DNA from: Wolfiporia cocos
Lineage: Eukaryota; Basidiomycota; Agaricomycetes; Polyporales; Phaeolaceae
Direction: 5' to 3'
Length of the DNA: 64,000 nt
Assembly: GCA_029448655.1 (NCBI GenBank)
Contig: JACCLO010000007.1
Span: 1,922,001-1,986,000 of the forward strand
The notes beneath the pieces are model-generated. The model made no database searches and was not told the DNA's origin. It worked only from the letters and a program-made list of their open reading frames with translations. The position numbers and the translations under genes were made by a program. Position 1 is the first letter of the stretch, and each line of letters starts with the position of its first letter. This document shows positions 35,001-46,275 of this stretch, piece by piece.

Positions 35001-38000
35001 TTATAGCATCGCCCTAGCAACGCTTGAGTGGGGGCTGGCATACGACTGCCGACCTCCTCTTCAAGGAGGCTGCCCCGCCGCGTCGCAGAACCTATGATGT
35101 AGAAACCCCTCGGTCCCCAACGCATATGTTCAGCGATGAGAAGGGAGGGTAAATAGAACCTTTATTATGACCCAAAACATCTTCTGGGTCATCCCTCAAC
35201 GCCTAAGTCCCTGCTCACAAGTCATGGCATCCCTAGACTAAGTCGACGAAGGGTCACCACGCCTAAGTCGAGGTCGAGGTACGTCGCACAGACTAGCAAG
35301 CTTCACAAGGGAGAGCGCGCAGGATGGATGTTAAGTGCCCTAAGGCATGGTAGAGAATAAAGGTTCTGAGGTAAGACGCCTCAGACCCCTAGGTATATAT
35401 ACATCAGAGAAGCGCTGTAATCCCTAGTAGTAACCCTTGCCCTAAAGCTACGTGGCCTGTGCGCACGCGCCTACCAGTCAGGGGTCTGGAACGCTTATGT
35501 AACCATCTGATGTAAGTAATCTTATCTACTCTACAGAGACGCGCATTATCTACTGTAAGTAACGTGCCGCTGTAAGACGGTCACGTGCCTTTGTCGTCAA
35601 GAGTCGAGAGTTCGACCCCAGCGAAAGGCGTTCTGTAAAAAATAGGGAACGTCACCGAATAATCTGTGACAATATGACAAGGAACTCCTCGCTATTATTC
35701 GTTCACTCGAAGAATGGCGTCATTATCTCGAGGGGCACCCTAAGGTATTCGAAGTATGGACAGATCATGCAAATCTTACATACTTCAAGACGGCGCAAAA
35801 GCTTACCAGACGACAGGCACGTTGGGCATTATACCTAACTCGATTCAACTTCAAGTTGTATCACAAGCCCGGAAAGACAATGCTTACCGCGGATCCTCTG
35901 TCCAGGAGGCCAGATCATGAAGAGGGGGTGGAACTTGACAACAGGGATAAAATCCTCCTTAAACCGGAATTTTTCGCGACCGAATTCGCCATTCGGGCCC
36001 TGGAAACCTCTTCTGACGAAACCACGTCTATGGCCGAAGACTCTAATCAGTCCTTACTCGAGGCTATCCGCTTAGCATTACAAGACGACAAGCTAACTTC
36101 GTCCTACCAATCCCTTCTCTCATCAGGACCAAGGGAATTCAAGAAAGAGCTCCAAGACTGGAACTACGAGAACGGCTTACTACTACACAAGGGCAAGGTC
36201 TATGTCCCTAACGTCGAGCAGACACGCCGACGCGTAGTAGCCGCACACCACGACCACATTACCGCTGGTCACTTCGGACGCTGGAAGACCTACGAACTAG
36301 TAACTCGTAACTTCTGGTGGCCAGGCATATCAACGTTCGTTAAGAAGTACGTTCAGGAATGCGACATCTGTCAAAAGATGAAGAGTCGACCTGAGAAGCC
36401 GTACGGGTTACTTAAACCTAACCCCGTACCAACCCAGCCATGGGAAGTCATTACAATCGACTTCATCATGTATCTACCAAAGTCTATCGACAACAAGAAG
36501 ACTTACGATTCCATTATGGTTGTAGTGGATCGACTAACGAAGAGGGCGCATTTCTATCCGATCAGTTCCAAGTTTGGAACAAAGGATTTGGCCGACATCT
36601 TGTATACACGGGTTTACCCGTTACACGGCCTGCCTCGTCAGATCATTAGCGATAGAGGCGTCCAATTCGCGTCAAAGCTGTTCAAGGAATTCTGTCAATT
36701 CCTCAATATCGAACATTCGATGTCAACAGCTTATCATCCGCAAACCGATGGACAGACAGAGAGGGTTAATCAAACCCTGGAACAGTACCTGCGCTGCTAC
36801 GTCAATTCGTATAGAAAAGACAACTGGAGTAGACTCTTGCCTACAGCAGAGTTTGCTTACAACAACGTAGCGTTGGAAACTACCAGGCACTCGCCCTTTT
36901 TTGTCGAACTAGGTAGACACCCCCTGGCTGGACCTAGCGATCAGGAACTCCCCCGCACAGTCAATCCTGACTTAAACGACATCGCACACAAACGATGGAA
37001 AGCACAACAAGAAGCGAAAGCCGCTATGCAAGTAGCTTCTGAACGATGGAAATGGTACAGCGATCGAGGACACAAACAACTCGATCTACGCGTTGGTGAT
37101 AAAGTACTGCTCAGTACTAAGGACTACCAGACATCTGAAAAGAGTCTGGCCCCACGATATATCGGCCCTTTCAAGATTGCAGAAGTCTTGTCGCCGGTGA
37201 CCTTCAGACTAACAATGGGGTCACAATATCGCCAATATCACCCGGTATTCCACGCATCCAAGCTAGTACCATACGTCCAAAGCGAAGATCGATCGCCGTC
37301 TCCTGAACCATCGGAAGACGACGATAGAGAATGGGAAGTATCGGAAATCCTTAACCATCGGAAACGAAGAGGGAAACTTGAGTACCTCGTTCGATGGGCA
37401 GACACCACGTCTAAGGACGATACATGGGAACCCGAAGAAAACCTTGAGCATTCTAAGGAAGTACTGGACGAATACAAAGCCCGGTTCTTCGACGCTCAGA
37501 CAAACCACCTCTCGGCACACCGAACTATTGCTGTTGCTGAACCCGACGATGATCCTAACTGGAAAGTGGGAGATCGTTACCTCTGGCCTGATGACTGGCC
37601 CATGCACTCGGACAACGTAGACGACGAATCCGAGGGTTACGACTCCGATGAGGAGAGGCCAGTCAAACCCACCAGCCGATGGCTGAAAAGAGATCCGTAC
37701 GGAAACTTCATAGAAGACAACATCGTCTTCAATGACTATCTGGAATTCGCCGTACCATTCGGTGACAAAGATGCGGCTCCACTCTATCCCGTAAAAGGGA
37801 CCCCACACTCCGCTGGATACGATATATATGCTATGGAAGGATCAACCATCCAACCCGGCCAAACCGCCACCATATCAACAGGACTTCAAGTTCTGTTCCC
37901 TTACGGGCATTACGGACAACTGGCAACCCGGTCTAGCATGGCGAAGCAAAGCCTAATCGTACTCGGAGGAGTTATCGACTGGGATTATAGAGGGGAAGTC

Positions 38001-38186
38001 AAAGTCATGATTCATAACCTTGGATCAACCGCATACGAAGTTAAGGCAAAAGACAAAGTAGCACAACTACTAGTTCATCGGATAAACTATCCCGAAGAAC
38101 ATGTCTCGTCGCCCTCCGCTTACAATCTCTTGCACGGTCAACAAGGTCAACGAGGTACAAAGGGTTTTGGCAGCACAGGCAAGTAG
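31848..38186 (+). CDS. pol, family B: PR-RT-RH-IN-chromodomain-dUTPase (interrupted by T3)
   Basis: The frame is open from before the gag stop; translation probably enters by -1 frameshift near 31975. Protease motif DSGA at 32172. RT with YLDD at 33315-33326. The RNase H domain is cut by T3 at NYEIY. Integrase shows an HHCC finger, then the catalytic aspartates (the second at 36651) and glutamate at 36759, giving 35 intervening residues (DD35E). Chromodomain at about 37327-37490 (WEVSEIL...YLVRW). dUTPase at about 37785-38186 with SAGYD, TRSSMA, GVIDWDYRGEV, KDKVAQL and a Gly-rich end. No other stop is seen, so this pol would be intact without T3. Confidence 0.92.
33886..35671 (-). mobile_element. 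T3: small non-coding LTR retrotransposon
   Basis: Duplication ATATG (33881-33885, 35672-35676). LTRs 33886-34389 and 35168-35671 are 504 bp with about one difference. The internal region is 778 bp. The LTR begins TGACCC rather than TGTCAC on plus. TCACCTCCTCTCC after the left LTR is the complement of a polypurine tract. PBS at 35155-35166 pairs with 34074-34085. The internal half next to the right LTR resembles that of T2. Confidence 0.93.
35053..35069 (-). ncRNA. Conserved hairpin of T3
   Basis: On minus, GCGGCGGGGCAGC then stem CCTCC/GGAGG, followed by GTCGGCAGTCGTATGCC as in T2. Confidence 0.5.
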
Positions 38187-38267
38187 CGCAAACAAAGTCT
38201 AACCCTTTAGTGGGCTCTAGCATTTTTAGCTGCTTCATCGGGACGCTGAATTTAGAGGAGGGGGTAA

Positions 38268-38871
38268 TGTCACGGTTTCTCTTATTTTTCTCCTATTTTT
38301 CCCTATTTTCTCTGATTTTCTACAGCTCGTTCTACTCGCTTTCCGTATCACGTTATGTCTCACCCTTATCTCACTCTCGTAGATAACTCTTATCTTATCT
38401 CTTGTGCACGTTAGCTCAGCGCCTATCACGGCGCCTCGTCTTATCTGTAGACACATCTTATCTTTCCTGCACGTGACCCTACAAAGAGTTCACAACATAC
38501 GTTGCCACACGTCACATGGCTTTCTAGTGACTCGCGTCACCTGCCGCTGGCTCACGCTCAGTCAGCGGCCTAACTCACGTCACATGCTGTAGCCTTATGC
38601 TCAGTCAGCGACCTTTGGAACTATCACAAGCTTCGGGTCGTACCATTACCGGTACATAACCCTACGCCCTGCGGTATCACTAGTCTTACCTACGGTGTTA
38701 CGGGTCTTACCCTCCATGTATATAAGCTGGTCTCTGAGTACGTTGTAGACTCAGAATAGTTCTCCTCGACAATCGACTAGTTGTTCTTACCAACTGCTTG
38801 ACTCTGATACCTCACCTTTATCGACACCGCCCCTCAAAACCTTTATTCAGTCTTAGTGAGTGTCTGCGTCA
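38268..38871 (+). repeat. 3' LTR, family B
   Basis: 604 bp, preceded by the polypurine tract AGAGGAGGGGGTAA. Confidence 0.94.
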
Positions 38872-38876
38872 CAATC

Positions 38877-40054
38877 CCTCATCGTCCATGGGCAAGGAAA
38901 ACTTCCTGTCATCATCCGAGTCTCCTGAGTCATCTTCCTCATCAGATCCTTGGGACGTCTTCTTGTCGAGAATCACCTCATGACTGTATGCCTTCCATTG
39001 CCCCCACAGGTCATTCTCCCACTCGGCCCTGTCTTTAAATGAAGGGGCCGAGTCAAAGGCATCATTAAAGTCATGACTGCCAAGGAATGAGCTCTGGGGT
39101 GACCCTAGTGATTTTAAACTCACAGCTCAACATAGGCTTGGTTGTCCTTGGGGTATGCCGTCAACACGAGCGTTCGGACACCAAGCTCAGTTGCCATTTG
39201 GTCTGCGAACGCCTTGCACCAACTATGCATCTTCCTATTTACTTTGCTATGGAAGATTGTCAGTCATGATGAATGGAAATGGGGCAGCCACGTGAGTTGC
39301 GGTTGCAGCACTCGCGAGAGTCGCAGCCGAGAAGGTCGCGATCGCGAGAGTCGCGAGAGTTGCAAAGGTCGTGGGAGTCGCGGTCGCGGAGGCCGCGGAG
39401 GCCGCGAGTGTCGCGAGTGTCGCGGAGGTCGCGGTCGCGAGTGTCGCGGAGGTCGCGGTCGCGAGTGTCGCGGAGGTCGCGGTCACAGAAACATGCAGCT
39501 ACTCACTTTGGCTGTACAGCTGCCATTGTCCCTTCACGACTCTTAACCTGTCCCTCAAACTCCTCTTGCTGCTCCTTCGTCAGCTCACCCCAAAGCTCCG
39601 TTCCCGCCCTGCCCCAGAAAACAACCTGATCCTTGGTTTCCTCGTTCAACTCTGCCATGAGCTTCGCCTGTCGAACCTTCACCTCGTCTGGATGCTCCTT
39701 GGCCCACAGTCTCCACATTGAAAGCTTCTTGCCAATTTGGACTTCCTCTTTTGATGACTGGCCTCCGATTGCTTTTGAATGGTTCCTCAGCCATTCCCTC
39801 ACTTTCTGTGGCCGAGCATAAGGCTGTAATGCTTCACATGCAGGAGACCCACTCACCGCTGCTAATACTGAGTCCTCCACCTCTGCCAGGTCCTCAAACT
39901 TGCTTTTTAGCTCCTGAGTGAGGGAGTTTGAGATTTCCGTTCTTTCCACCGAATATGTTGCCGCTTGCTGATAGTCGTGCAGCTTGGTCGCGACCACCGC
40001 TTTTTGTGCCTCTGTTAGAGGCGGCGCAGAGCTCGCTTTGTCGTGCTTTGCCAT
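38877..40054 (-). CDS. RGG-repeat hypothetical protein, 5' part (gene split by Gypsy B)
   Basis: Starts MAKHDKAS at 40054. The first exon encodes about 180 residues, largely helical and charged. Its donor near 39510 opens an intron (to about 39255) that contains a CGCGACC array. The next exon reads KVNRKMHSWCKAF...GVRTLVLTAY, then another ends at 38877 with ...PMDDEGL, where family B is inserted. Function unknown. Divergent from the TET/JBP-like gene at 40584 with about 530 bp between starts. Confidence 0.6.
39300..39490. repeat. CGCGACC-type array in intron
   Basis: Units GTGTCGCGGAGGTCGCG repeat at about 39410-39480; degenerate copies to the left. Confidence 0.85.
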
Positions 40055-40583
40055 TGTATTACAGGAATGTAGCAGGGCAAGGAGAATGCAGGAGGATCAC
40101 AAGCAGATCACAGGCAGCTGTAAATTGAGAGCAGGGCAGAGGCGACAACAGCTAACAGACTCCCCAACTCGGCCAGAGGCACCGGAGCACATGGGCATTA
40201 TCTGTAAACCAATGAGATTGCCCTGATAGTCCCGGGCCGACTTGTGGCGCTAACCGTATGGAGTGCGATCGGAGATTCGACTCGGCGGCTAATCCGAAAT
40301 GGGCAATACAATGCTGTTTCAGGCTGGCGCTACCGGTGCTCTGGTGCGCGCTAACCGCATTCGGCCCAGATCGAGATTAGTGCACATTGTAGACACTGTG
40401 CACCACATTTGTGGACGGAACGCGCGAGAGTGCGAGAGAGCATTGGTGTGCATGGCAGCAGCGTGTTTGCAATGCGCACCGCTGCCTCTCTCCGCGACCT
40501 CCGCGACCCCTTCCACCCGCGACCTCCGCGACCTCCGCGACCTCTGCAACCCTGCTGCTTTTCCACTGAATTAATATCCAATC

Positions 40584-41915
40584 ATGAGCTCATCACCTGT
40601 CACTGGACTTGAGTTGGAGGCTCTGTGTGCATCATATTTCCGATCACTTTTTGTCTATTTCACTCGGTGCATCCGGGGCGAACATCCGGCCATCCCACAT
40701 GTTCCAGCGTCACTCTACATGTCCTGTGCGCTGGTGGTAGAGTGCACCAGCATTGCAGAGAAGTTGGCATTGGCATTTGCCAACAAAGGTGTGTGACCAT
40801 CCTTCACTCCTAGCATTTTAGCTGCTGTAACCCTGCTGGTGTGGACCTCATAGTGTCTGTACCCTGGGACATTGACAGGTACACAGACATGCTTGGGAGC
40901 AGGCCAAGTGGTACCAATGATATGTTGGAGCTTCGGCTTGAAAGGAAGTGGGGTCCTGTGCAGCAGGGACCCCCGCTTGAGATTTCTCGTCCGTCCATCA
41001 TTATGGATGAGCACAAGAAGATCCTCGCATGGTGCTTGCCATTTGTGCTCTCAGAGAGGCGTCAGGTATGTGTGCATGTAGAAATGTGTTGACAAACACT
41101 AAATCTCCCTCACAGATATTGATGAAGGCTGCAACAATACATCTCAACCAGCAGCTCAAAATTAAGAAGACCCCAGATGATAGTGCAGAAGAGCCGTCAA
41201 GGAGCACAAGTTGGAGAACAGACAGACGGTATTTCAGAGAATGGAGCCAGCTCGAGCTTAATTCCGGTGTCGTCAACCTCTCCCCTGGGTGGCACCACCA
41301 AGGACATGAAGTAAGTCCTCTTGATGCTTACACCTGCTCTCCTCAATCAACTGTCCACATCAGGGACTGGATGATCCAATCTACATCTCTGCCAGCCTCA
41401 GAGACAAGAACAAGCAGGCAGGCGATGAGTGGCTCCGCGACATACAAGAGTCGTCCGCCATTCTCTCCGGAATGATGGCGGTCATGCACCCTGACCTGCA
41501 TGCGGCGGGGCAGGAGTGCATGAGACGACTTGCACAGAATGGGGAGCTGAAGGATACCTTAAAACGGTGGGCTTCCATATTCAATGGGGCACAGATCATA
41601 AGCAATCGTGTCACCCCGGCTCACCGCGACTCGAAAAGTCGCATGCAATGGTACGATCTGCTTGCCAGCATCGGTTCCTACCACAATGCGTCCCTCGACC
41701 TACATGGAGCCAACATTTCAATCAAAGATGGACCTGGAACTGTGATTGCCCTCTGTGGCACAGCAGTGCGACATTCATTGATGAAGTATGAAGGTGACAG
41801 GTTATGTTATGCTTACTTCATGAGGGACAGTGTGCATGCTAGCATGCATGTGGAGGCGGCCGGCTGGTGCAAGACGGACCATGTGGAGGCACTTTTGATG
41901 TTGCAGGGGCTGTGA
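40584..41915 (+). CDS. TET/JBP-like 2OG-Fe(II) dioxygenase
   Basis: A four-exon model is in phase: 40584-40788, 40854-41065, 41116-41310, 41364-41915, giving 387 residues. The last exon carries the signature of the fungal TET/JBP family. The HxD iron ligands are H291 and D293 (in TPAHRDSKSR). A PGTV-x-ALCG strand follows, then the distal iron-binding H341 and the 2-oxoglutarate-contacting R350 in GDR, then CYAYFMRD. Members oxidise 5-methylcytosine in DNA. Length fits fungal members, and all ligands are present, so it may be active. It is convergent with the KDZ transposase; TET/JBP genes are known to travel with KDZ elements in basidiomycetes. A small CGCGACC cluster sits just upstream (40490-40550). 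Confidence 0.86.
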
Positions 41916-42230
41916 AGGTCGCAGAGGGAGGTCACGGAGATCGCGGAGGTCGCGAAATGAGGCCGCGAGGATCGCGAAGGTTGCGGTCGCGAAGGTTGCG
42001 GTGGCCGCGGTGGTCGCGGTGGTCGCGGAAGGAGGTCGCGGTGGTCGCGAGGGTCACGAAACAAGGTCGTGAGGGTCGCGGGTGGCAGTCGCGGGGCTGC
42101 AGCAGTCGCGGTGGCCGCGGTGGTCGCGGTGGTCGCGGTGGTCGCGGAAGGAGGTCGCGGTGGTCGCGAGGGTCGTGAAACAGGGTCGTGAGGGTCGCGG
42201 GCGGCAGTCGCGGGGGTCGTGGAGATCCAT
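41890..42230. repeat. GGTCGCG-rich array between TET/JBP and KDZ genes
   Basis: Degenerate GGTCGCGGT/GGTCGCGAGG units with an internal duplication of about 115 bp (41995-42075 resembles 42110-42195). Confidence 0.85.
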
Positions 42231-42486
42231 GGTGATATCTCTGTGGCTGCGATGCAGGTCATTCTAGTAGCAGTAGAGGTTGATATGGTGCCTATGTATA
42301 CAGAACTGTTCTCCTTATGTACATGTCCTGACCAAGGCTTCTTTATGTTATGCGAATTGAGATTGAAAGCCACATCTGCTTTGGTTGAAGCTGAGACCTT
42401 GTTTCATGATCCCTGGTTCTCAGACTCATTTTGGATGTATTTTCCGGTGCTCATATACAAGTGAAACTCCTCATGGCTTTTCCTAT

Positions 42487-44429
42487 TTATGTGTGGCCCT
42501 TGAATGTGCTAGCTGCAGACTGAGCCATCTCTACCCACATTGCCTGCTGTTGAAAAGCATATGCCTCTGCTCCTCGTTGGGCTGTTCCATCTGCTATCTC
42601 ATGCCAATCCCTCGCCCTCTTCTCAAAATATCTCACCGTCCAATTCATCTCTGCCAGCACGATGGCATGCTCCTCTTTCCATCTATCATTTCTTGCCTTG
42701 GTCCTTAGCCAGTTCACCCGTTGCACTTTCAGCTCACATCAATAGGTGGACGTGCTGACCAGGACAGCTTGGAGACTCACATTCAGCCAACCAGTCAGAC
42801 TGGCTGGTGTCCCCTGCCACATCCACCGCCCAGATCCAGGACATGGGCTGGTTGTGCATGCCCTGGACTGTGTTGTCCATTATGTGAGTGATTGCCTTGA
42901 GGTCTTGTGGCTTGAGAACCTTGTACTTTGCCAGTATATCCCTGTTGGCCCCGAGCCGTTCCATTGCCCGTCTTGCCTGTGTATAGACCCGTGCGTGTCG
43001 AGCCACCATCTTGGCCACCACCTGCACTTCGCCCCATGCCCGTGTCTTTGTTTGCTGGCTGTTGGATGGCCTCACTCTGTTCCGGAACAGGAATGACTTG
43101 TGTCCGATCGCCACTCGGATCTCATGCAGGGCATCATTGGCCTGTCCTTGCCGTAGCTGTAGCTCCACCTCAGCGATGTGCCCCCATCCTCTTCTCTCGA
43201 TTGCTGATGCCCCGAGCTGTGAAGGTAATGAAAGGCACGACTCCTCTGGCTTGGCTTCTACCTCTTCATCACCGTCCTCACCTTCCTCACCATCTACCAA
43301 TTCTGCATCCAGCTCATCATCTTCTTCTTCATCCATCCAATCATCGCCCCTGTACATATCGCGGCCCCCATCTTCCTCATCTATTCCAGGAAGGACTCCA
43401 AGGGCCTTGGCCTCGAATGCCTCTATTTGACGTTGTAGAACCTGTCGCTTTTCTTCAAGTTTCAACTGGTCCGACAGCATGCGCTTCCCTTGCAACCGCC
43501 TTGACACCTCACAAAGCTCCAGCCTGTCAAGTGTCATCCAAGGCAAGAGCCATCCAACATGAAAACCCACTGCTTCTCCTGTGCCTTCATTCCCATTGAA
43601 AGCCATGCAGTGACACCTCGCCCTTTTTTCCCTTGGGACTCCTCCTTCATCATCTTCAGCTGGATGGCCTGCCTGGTTGGAGCTGGAAGCAACCAAGTGT
43701 TCACACCACGGACAGCATAGAGGTGATCGACCGCTCACCCTTGTCAAACTGAACATTGTAAATGTCCATGGCAGAAATTTCTTGGTGCCGTCGTGTCTGT
43801 GCATTTTCTGCAGCAGATCTCCACTCCGCGAGCTTTGTGTCGCTTGCTGTAGTCTCCAGGTCGTTGAGCTCATTTGTGCTGCTGATGACCCCGTCAACGG
43901 CTTTCTTCCACTTCCGGGCCAATGAGGGCACTGCACAGCCATATGATGAGACGGTCACGGTGGATGTCAACAGGCTCTACCCACCCAGCCCGGTCATCTT
44001 CTTCCAGTTCGAGTCGTTCATGTGGTCGTCAATGACCTCCCTACGGTGAGCTGTGCTCATGCCTCTTGTACTTCCTGAAATGTTATTGAGAGGAGCCCAC
44101 AAGGTCTCGATGACCTCCCCATCCAACTGTCCGGCACCTTCCATGAATGCAGGGGAATATCTGGGATAACACTCGGACTGATGTCCATGAACATGAAACT
44201 GCCCAATCCCTCCCTGTATCTGGAGGCCATCTGGAATGCTCAAGTACGGATTGTCACGGAAACGGTCTTGAAGATGGACCCGATACTGGCACATAATGTC
44301 ATACATCAGCAGCACCTTCCGCATACCTTTCATGGATGTCGCAGCCTGGCTGAGCACATAATCCATGTTCATCTGTCTGGAACTGGGGTTTGTGACAGCT
44401 CTGATGGTTGGGAAATAGCTCACCGTTCC
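42487..44429 (-). CDS. KDZ transposase, C-terminal part (gene split by T4)
   Basis: Continues the gene starting at 48455. After T4 one base precedes a donor GTGAGC. The next exon, from 44376, reads RQMNMDYVL...VLLMYDIMCQY, then HVHGHQSECYPRYSP and GEVIETLWAPLN, the core blocks of KDZ transposases (D in YDIxCQ and E in GEVIE as likely catalytic residues). Further exons give a long helical, partly acidic region. The tail VNWLRTKARNDRW is typical of the family C-terminus. It ends at 42487. Confidence 0.9.
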
Positions 44430-46275
44430 TGTCACAAACTTACTGTTTGTGAGGACCTGCGCTGCAGGGGAATCCTAACGTGCCTAGCGAGGCTTGTGTG
44501 CGACCGCGACAGCGGTGACCGAGTCGGCTGTACCAAGGGCAGCACCAACCCGAGGACTCCTAACGGCGACGTAAGGTGGCGGCACACAGTCAAGCGCGAC
44601 AAGAGAGGCCCCCGGGGCAGAGACGCATCACGCGCAAATAAGAAAGGGGCCTAAGCCCAAACGACTAGAATCTCAAAGATGGGGGAGTAAGCCCCCATCG
44701 CTGCAGTATAAGTACATGTGTTGGTACGCTAAGTATCTAGCCTGCCCTACAGTAATGGCCTGTGCGCATGTAATGTAAGCGTGACCGTACAAGTAACGTA
44801 ACATGTAACTATATGGTGACCTAGCATGTGAGTACCTGGCACGCGCGCTGCCTGACTAGCGCGCGCCTACTGGGTCAGGTGATCTTGGAGGTAACTAGGG
44901 CGCGACCGAGAGGAAACATAAAGTGAGCGGGGCGCGCGCGCGTGCAGCGGCGCCCATACAACAATAGGAAAGGGATGTACAGTAGCCCCCCGGGCATATC
45001 CGTGACATTACCCCCCCTCTCAAAAAAAGTCGTCCCGACTTTCTACCTAGCTTCTACGGCGCTACATCCCTTGGTCTTTATTTATGCACGGCCCATTCTT
45101 ACTTGACGGAAGATGGGGAGCGTCCGCGCAGGTGGACCGTCCACCGGTGGGAGAGCGGAGGAGGCGGTTTCGGTATCGGTTCGGCATTCGTCGCTGAGGT
45201 TACTGGGTTATTTTTTAGATGGGGTCCCCGTCGTCCCCGTGTGCCTCCGCTTGCCTAATCCCGACATCGTCGTCGCGGTAGTCCGTACTGAACCTTCATC
45301 ACTCTGAGACCGTCGGCGTGGGGTTGGGTAACCCTTGCGGGCCCCTTCGCATACCCACAGGTCAGAGGTTCTTGGCTTGGCTCCTGCCGCCCAGGGGTAT
45401 GGCCGCGCTGCGCTAGACCTCCACGCGCGCGCACATTTGGTTAATGGCGGCGGCGGGCCCTCAAACACGGCTTACGCTGGTTGACCCCGCTACCCTGTTG
45501 TTCATGGGGGGCGGACTTACTTTTTACTCCTCCTGGTCGCTTTGCCTGGTGTATCACTTCGTGGGGGCTCGTAAAGCTACGGACCACCGGTGCTTCTACC
45601 GATGGCTGCCCCGCCGTGATGCCATGGCGACCTAGGAGTGAAAAACCCTCGGCCCCAGCGCGAGCGCCGGAGGGGAGGTAAAACATCTTTGAGATTATGT
45701 CACAAACTTACTGTTTGTGAGGACCTGCGCTGCAGGGGAATCCTAACGTGCCTAGCGAGGCTTGTGTGCGACCGCGACAGCGGTGACCGAGTCGGCTGTA
45801 CCAAGGGCAGCACCAACCCGAGGACTCCTAACGGCGACGTAAGGTGGCGGCACACAGTCAAGCGCGACAAGAGAGGCCCCCGGGGCAGAGACGCATCACG
45901 CGCAAATAAGAAAGGGGCCTAAGCCCAAACGACTAGAATCTCAAAGATGGGGGAGTAAGCCCCCATCGCTGCAGTATAAGTACATGTGTTGGTACGCTAA
46001 GTATCTAGCCTGCCCTACAGTAATGGCCTGTGCGCATGTAATGTAAGCGTGACCGTACAAGTAACGTAACATGTAACTATATGGTGACCTAGCATGTGAG
46101 TACCTGGCACGCGCGCTGCCTGACTAGCGCGCGCCTACTGGGTCAGGTGATCTTGGAGGTAACTAGGGCGCGACCGAGAGGAAACATAAAGTGAGCGGGG
46201 CGCGCGCGCGTGCAGCGGCGCCCATACAACAATAGGAAAGGGATGTACAGTAGCCCCCCGGGCATATCCGTGACA
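44430..46275 (-). mobile_element. T4: small non-coding LTR retrotransposon
   Basis: Duplication GTTCC (44425-44429, 46276-46280). LTRs 44430-45007 and 45698-46275 are 578 bp and identical by eye. The internal region is 690 bp. TTACCCCCCCTCTC follows the left LTR, so orientation is minus. PBS at 45685-45696 pairs with 44669-44680. The internal region resembles T1 most. No credible gene. Confidence 0.95.
45584..45605 (-). ncRNA. Conserved hairpin of T4
   Basis: On minus, CGGCGGGGCAGC then stem CCATCGGT/ACCGGTGG and loop AGAAGC. Compared with T1, one pair is changed on both sides and one becomes a wobble. Confidence 0.55.

Larger units (their letters stand above)
26256..38871 (+). mobile_element. 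Ty3/Gypsy chromovirus, family B
   Basis: Flanked by the duplication CAATC (26251-26255, 38872-38876). The 604-bp LTRs differ at about two sites, so insertion was recent. It carries an extra ORF, gag and pol with chromodomain and dUTPase, and is cut by T2 and T3. Without those it is about 9.3 kb. It sits in an exon of the RGG-repeat gene. Confidence 0.96.

Noticed and set aside
40784..40853. Alternative 23-base intron joining TET/JBP exons 1 and 2
   Set aside because: Too short; the 65-base intron ending at CTCATAG restores phase and the VSVPWD reading.
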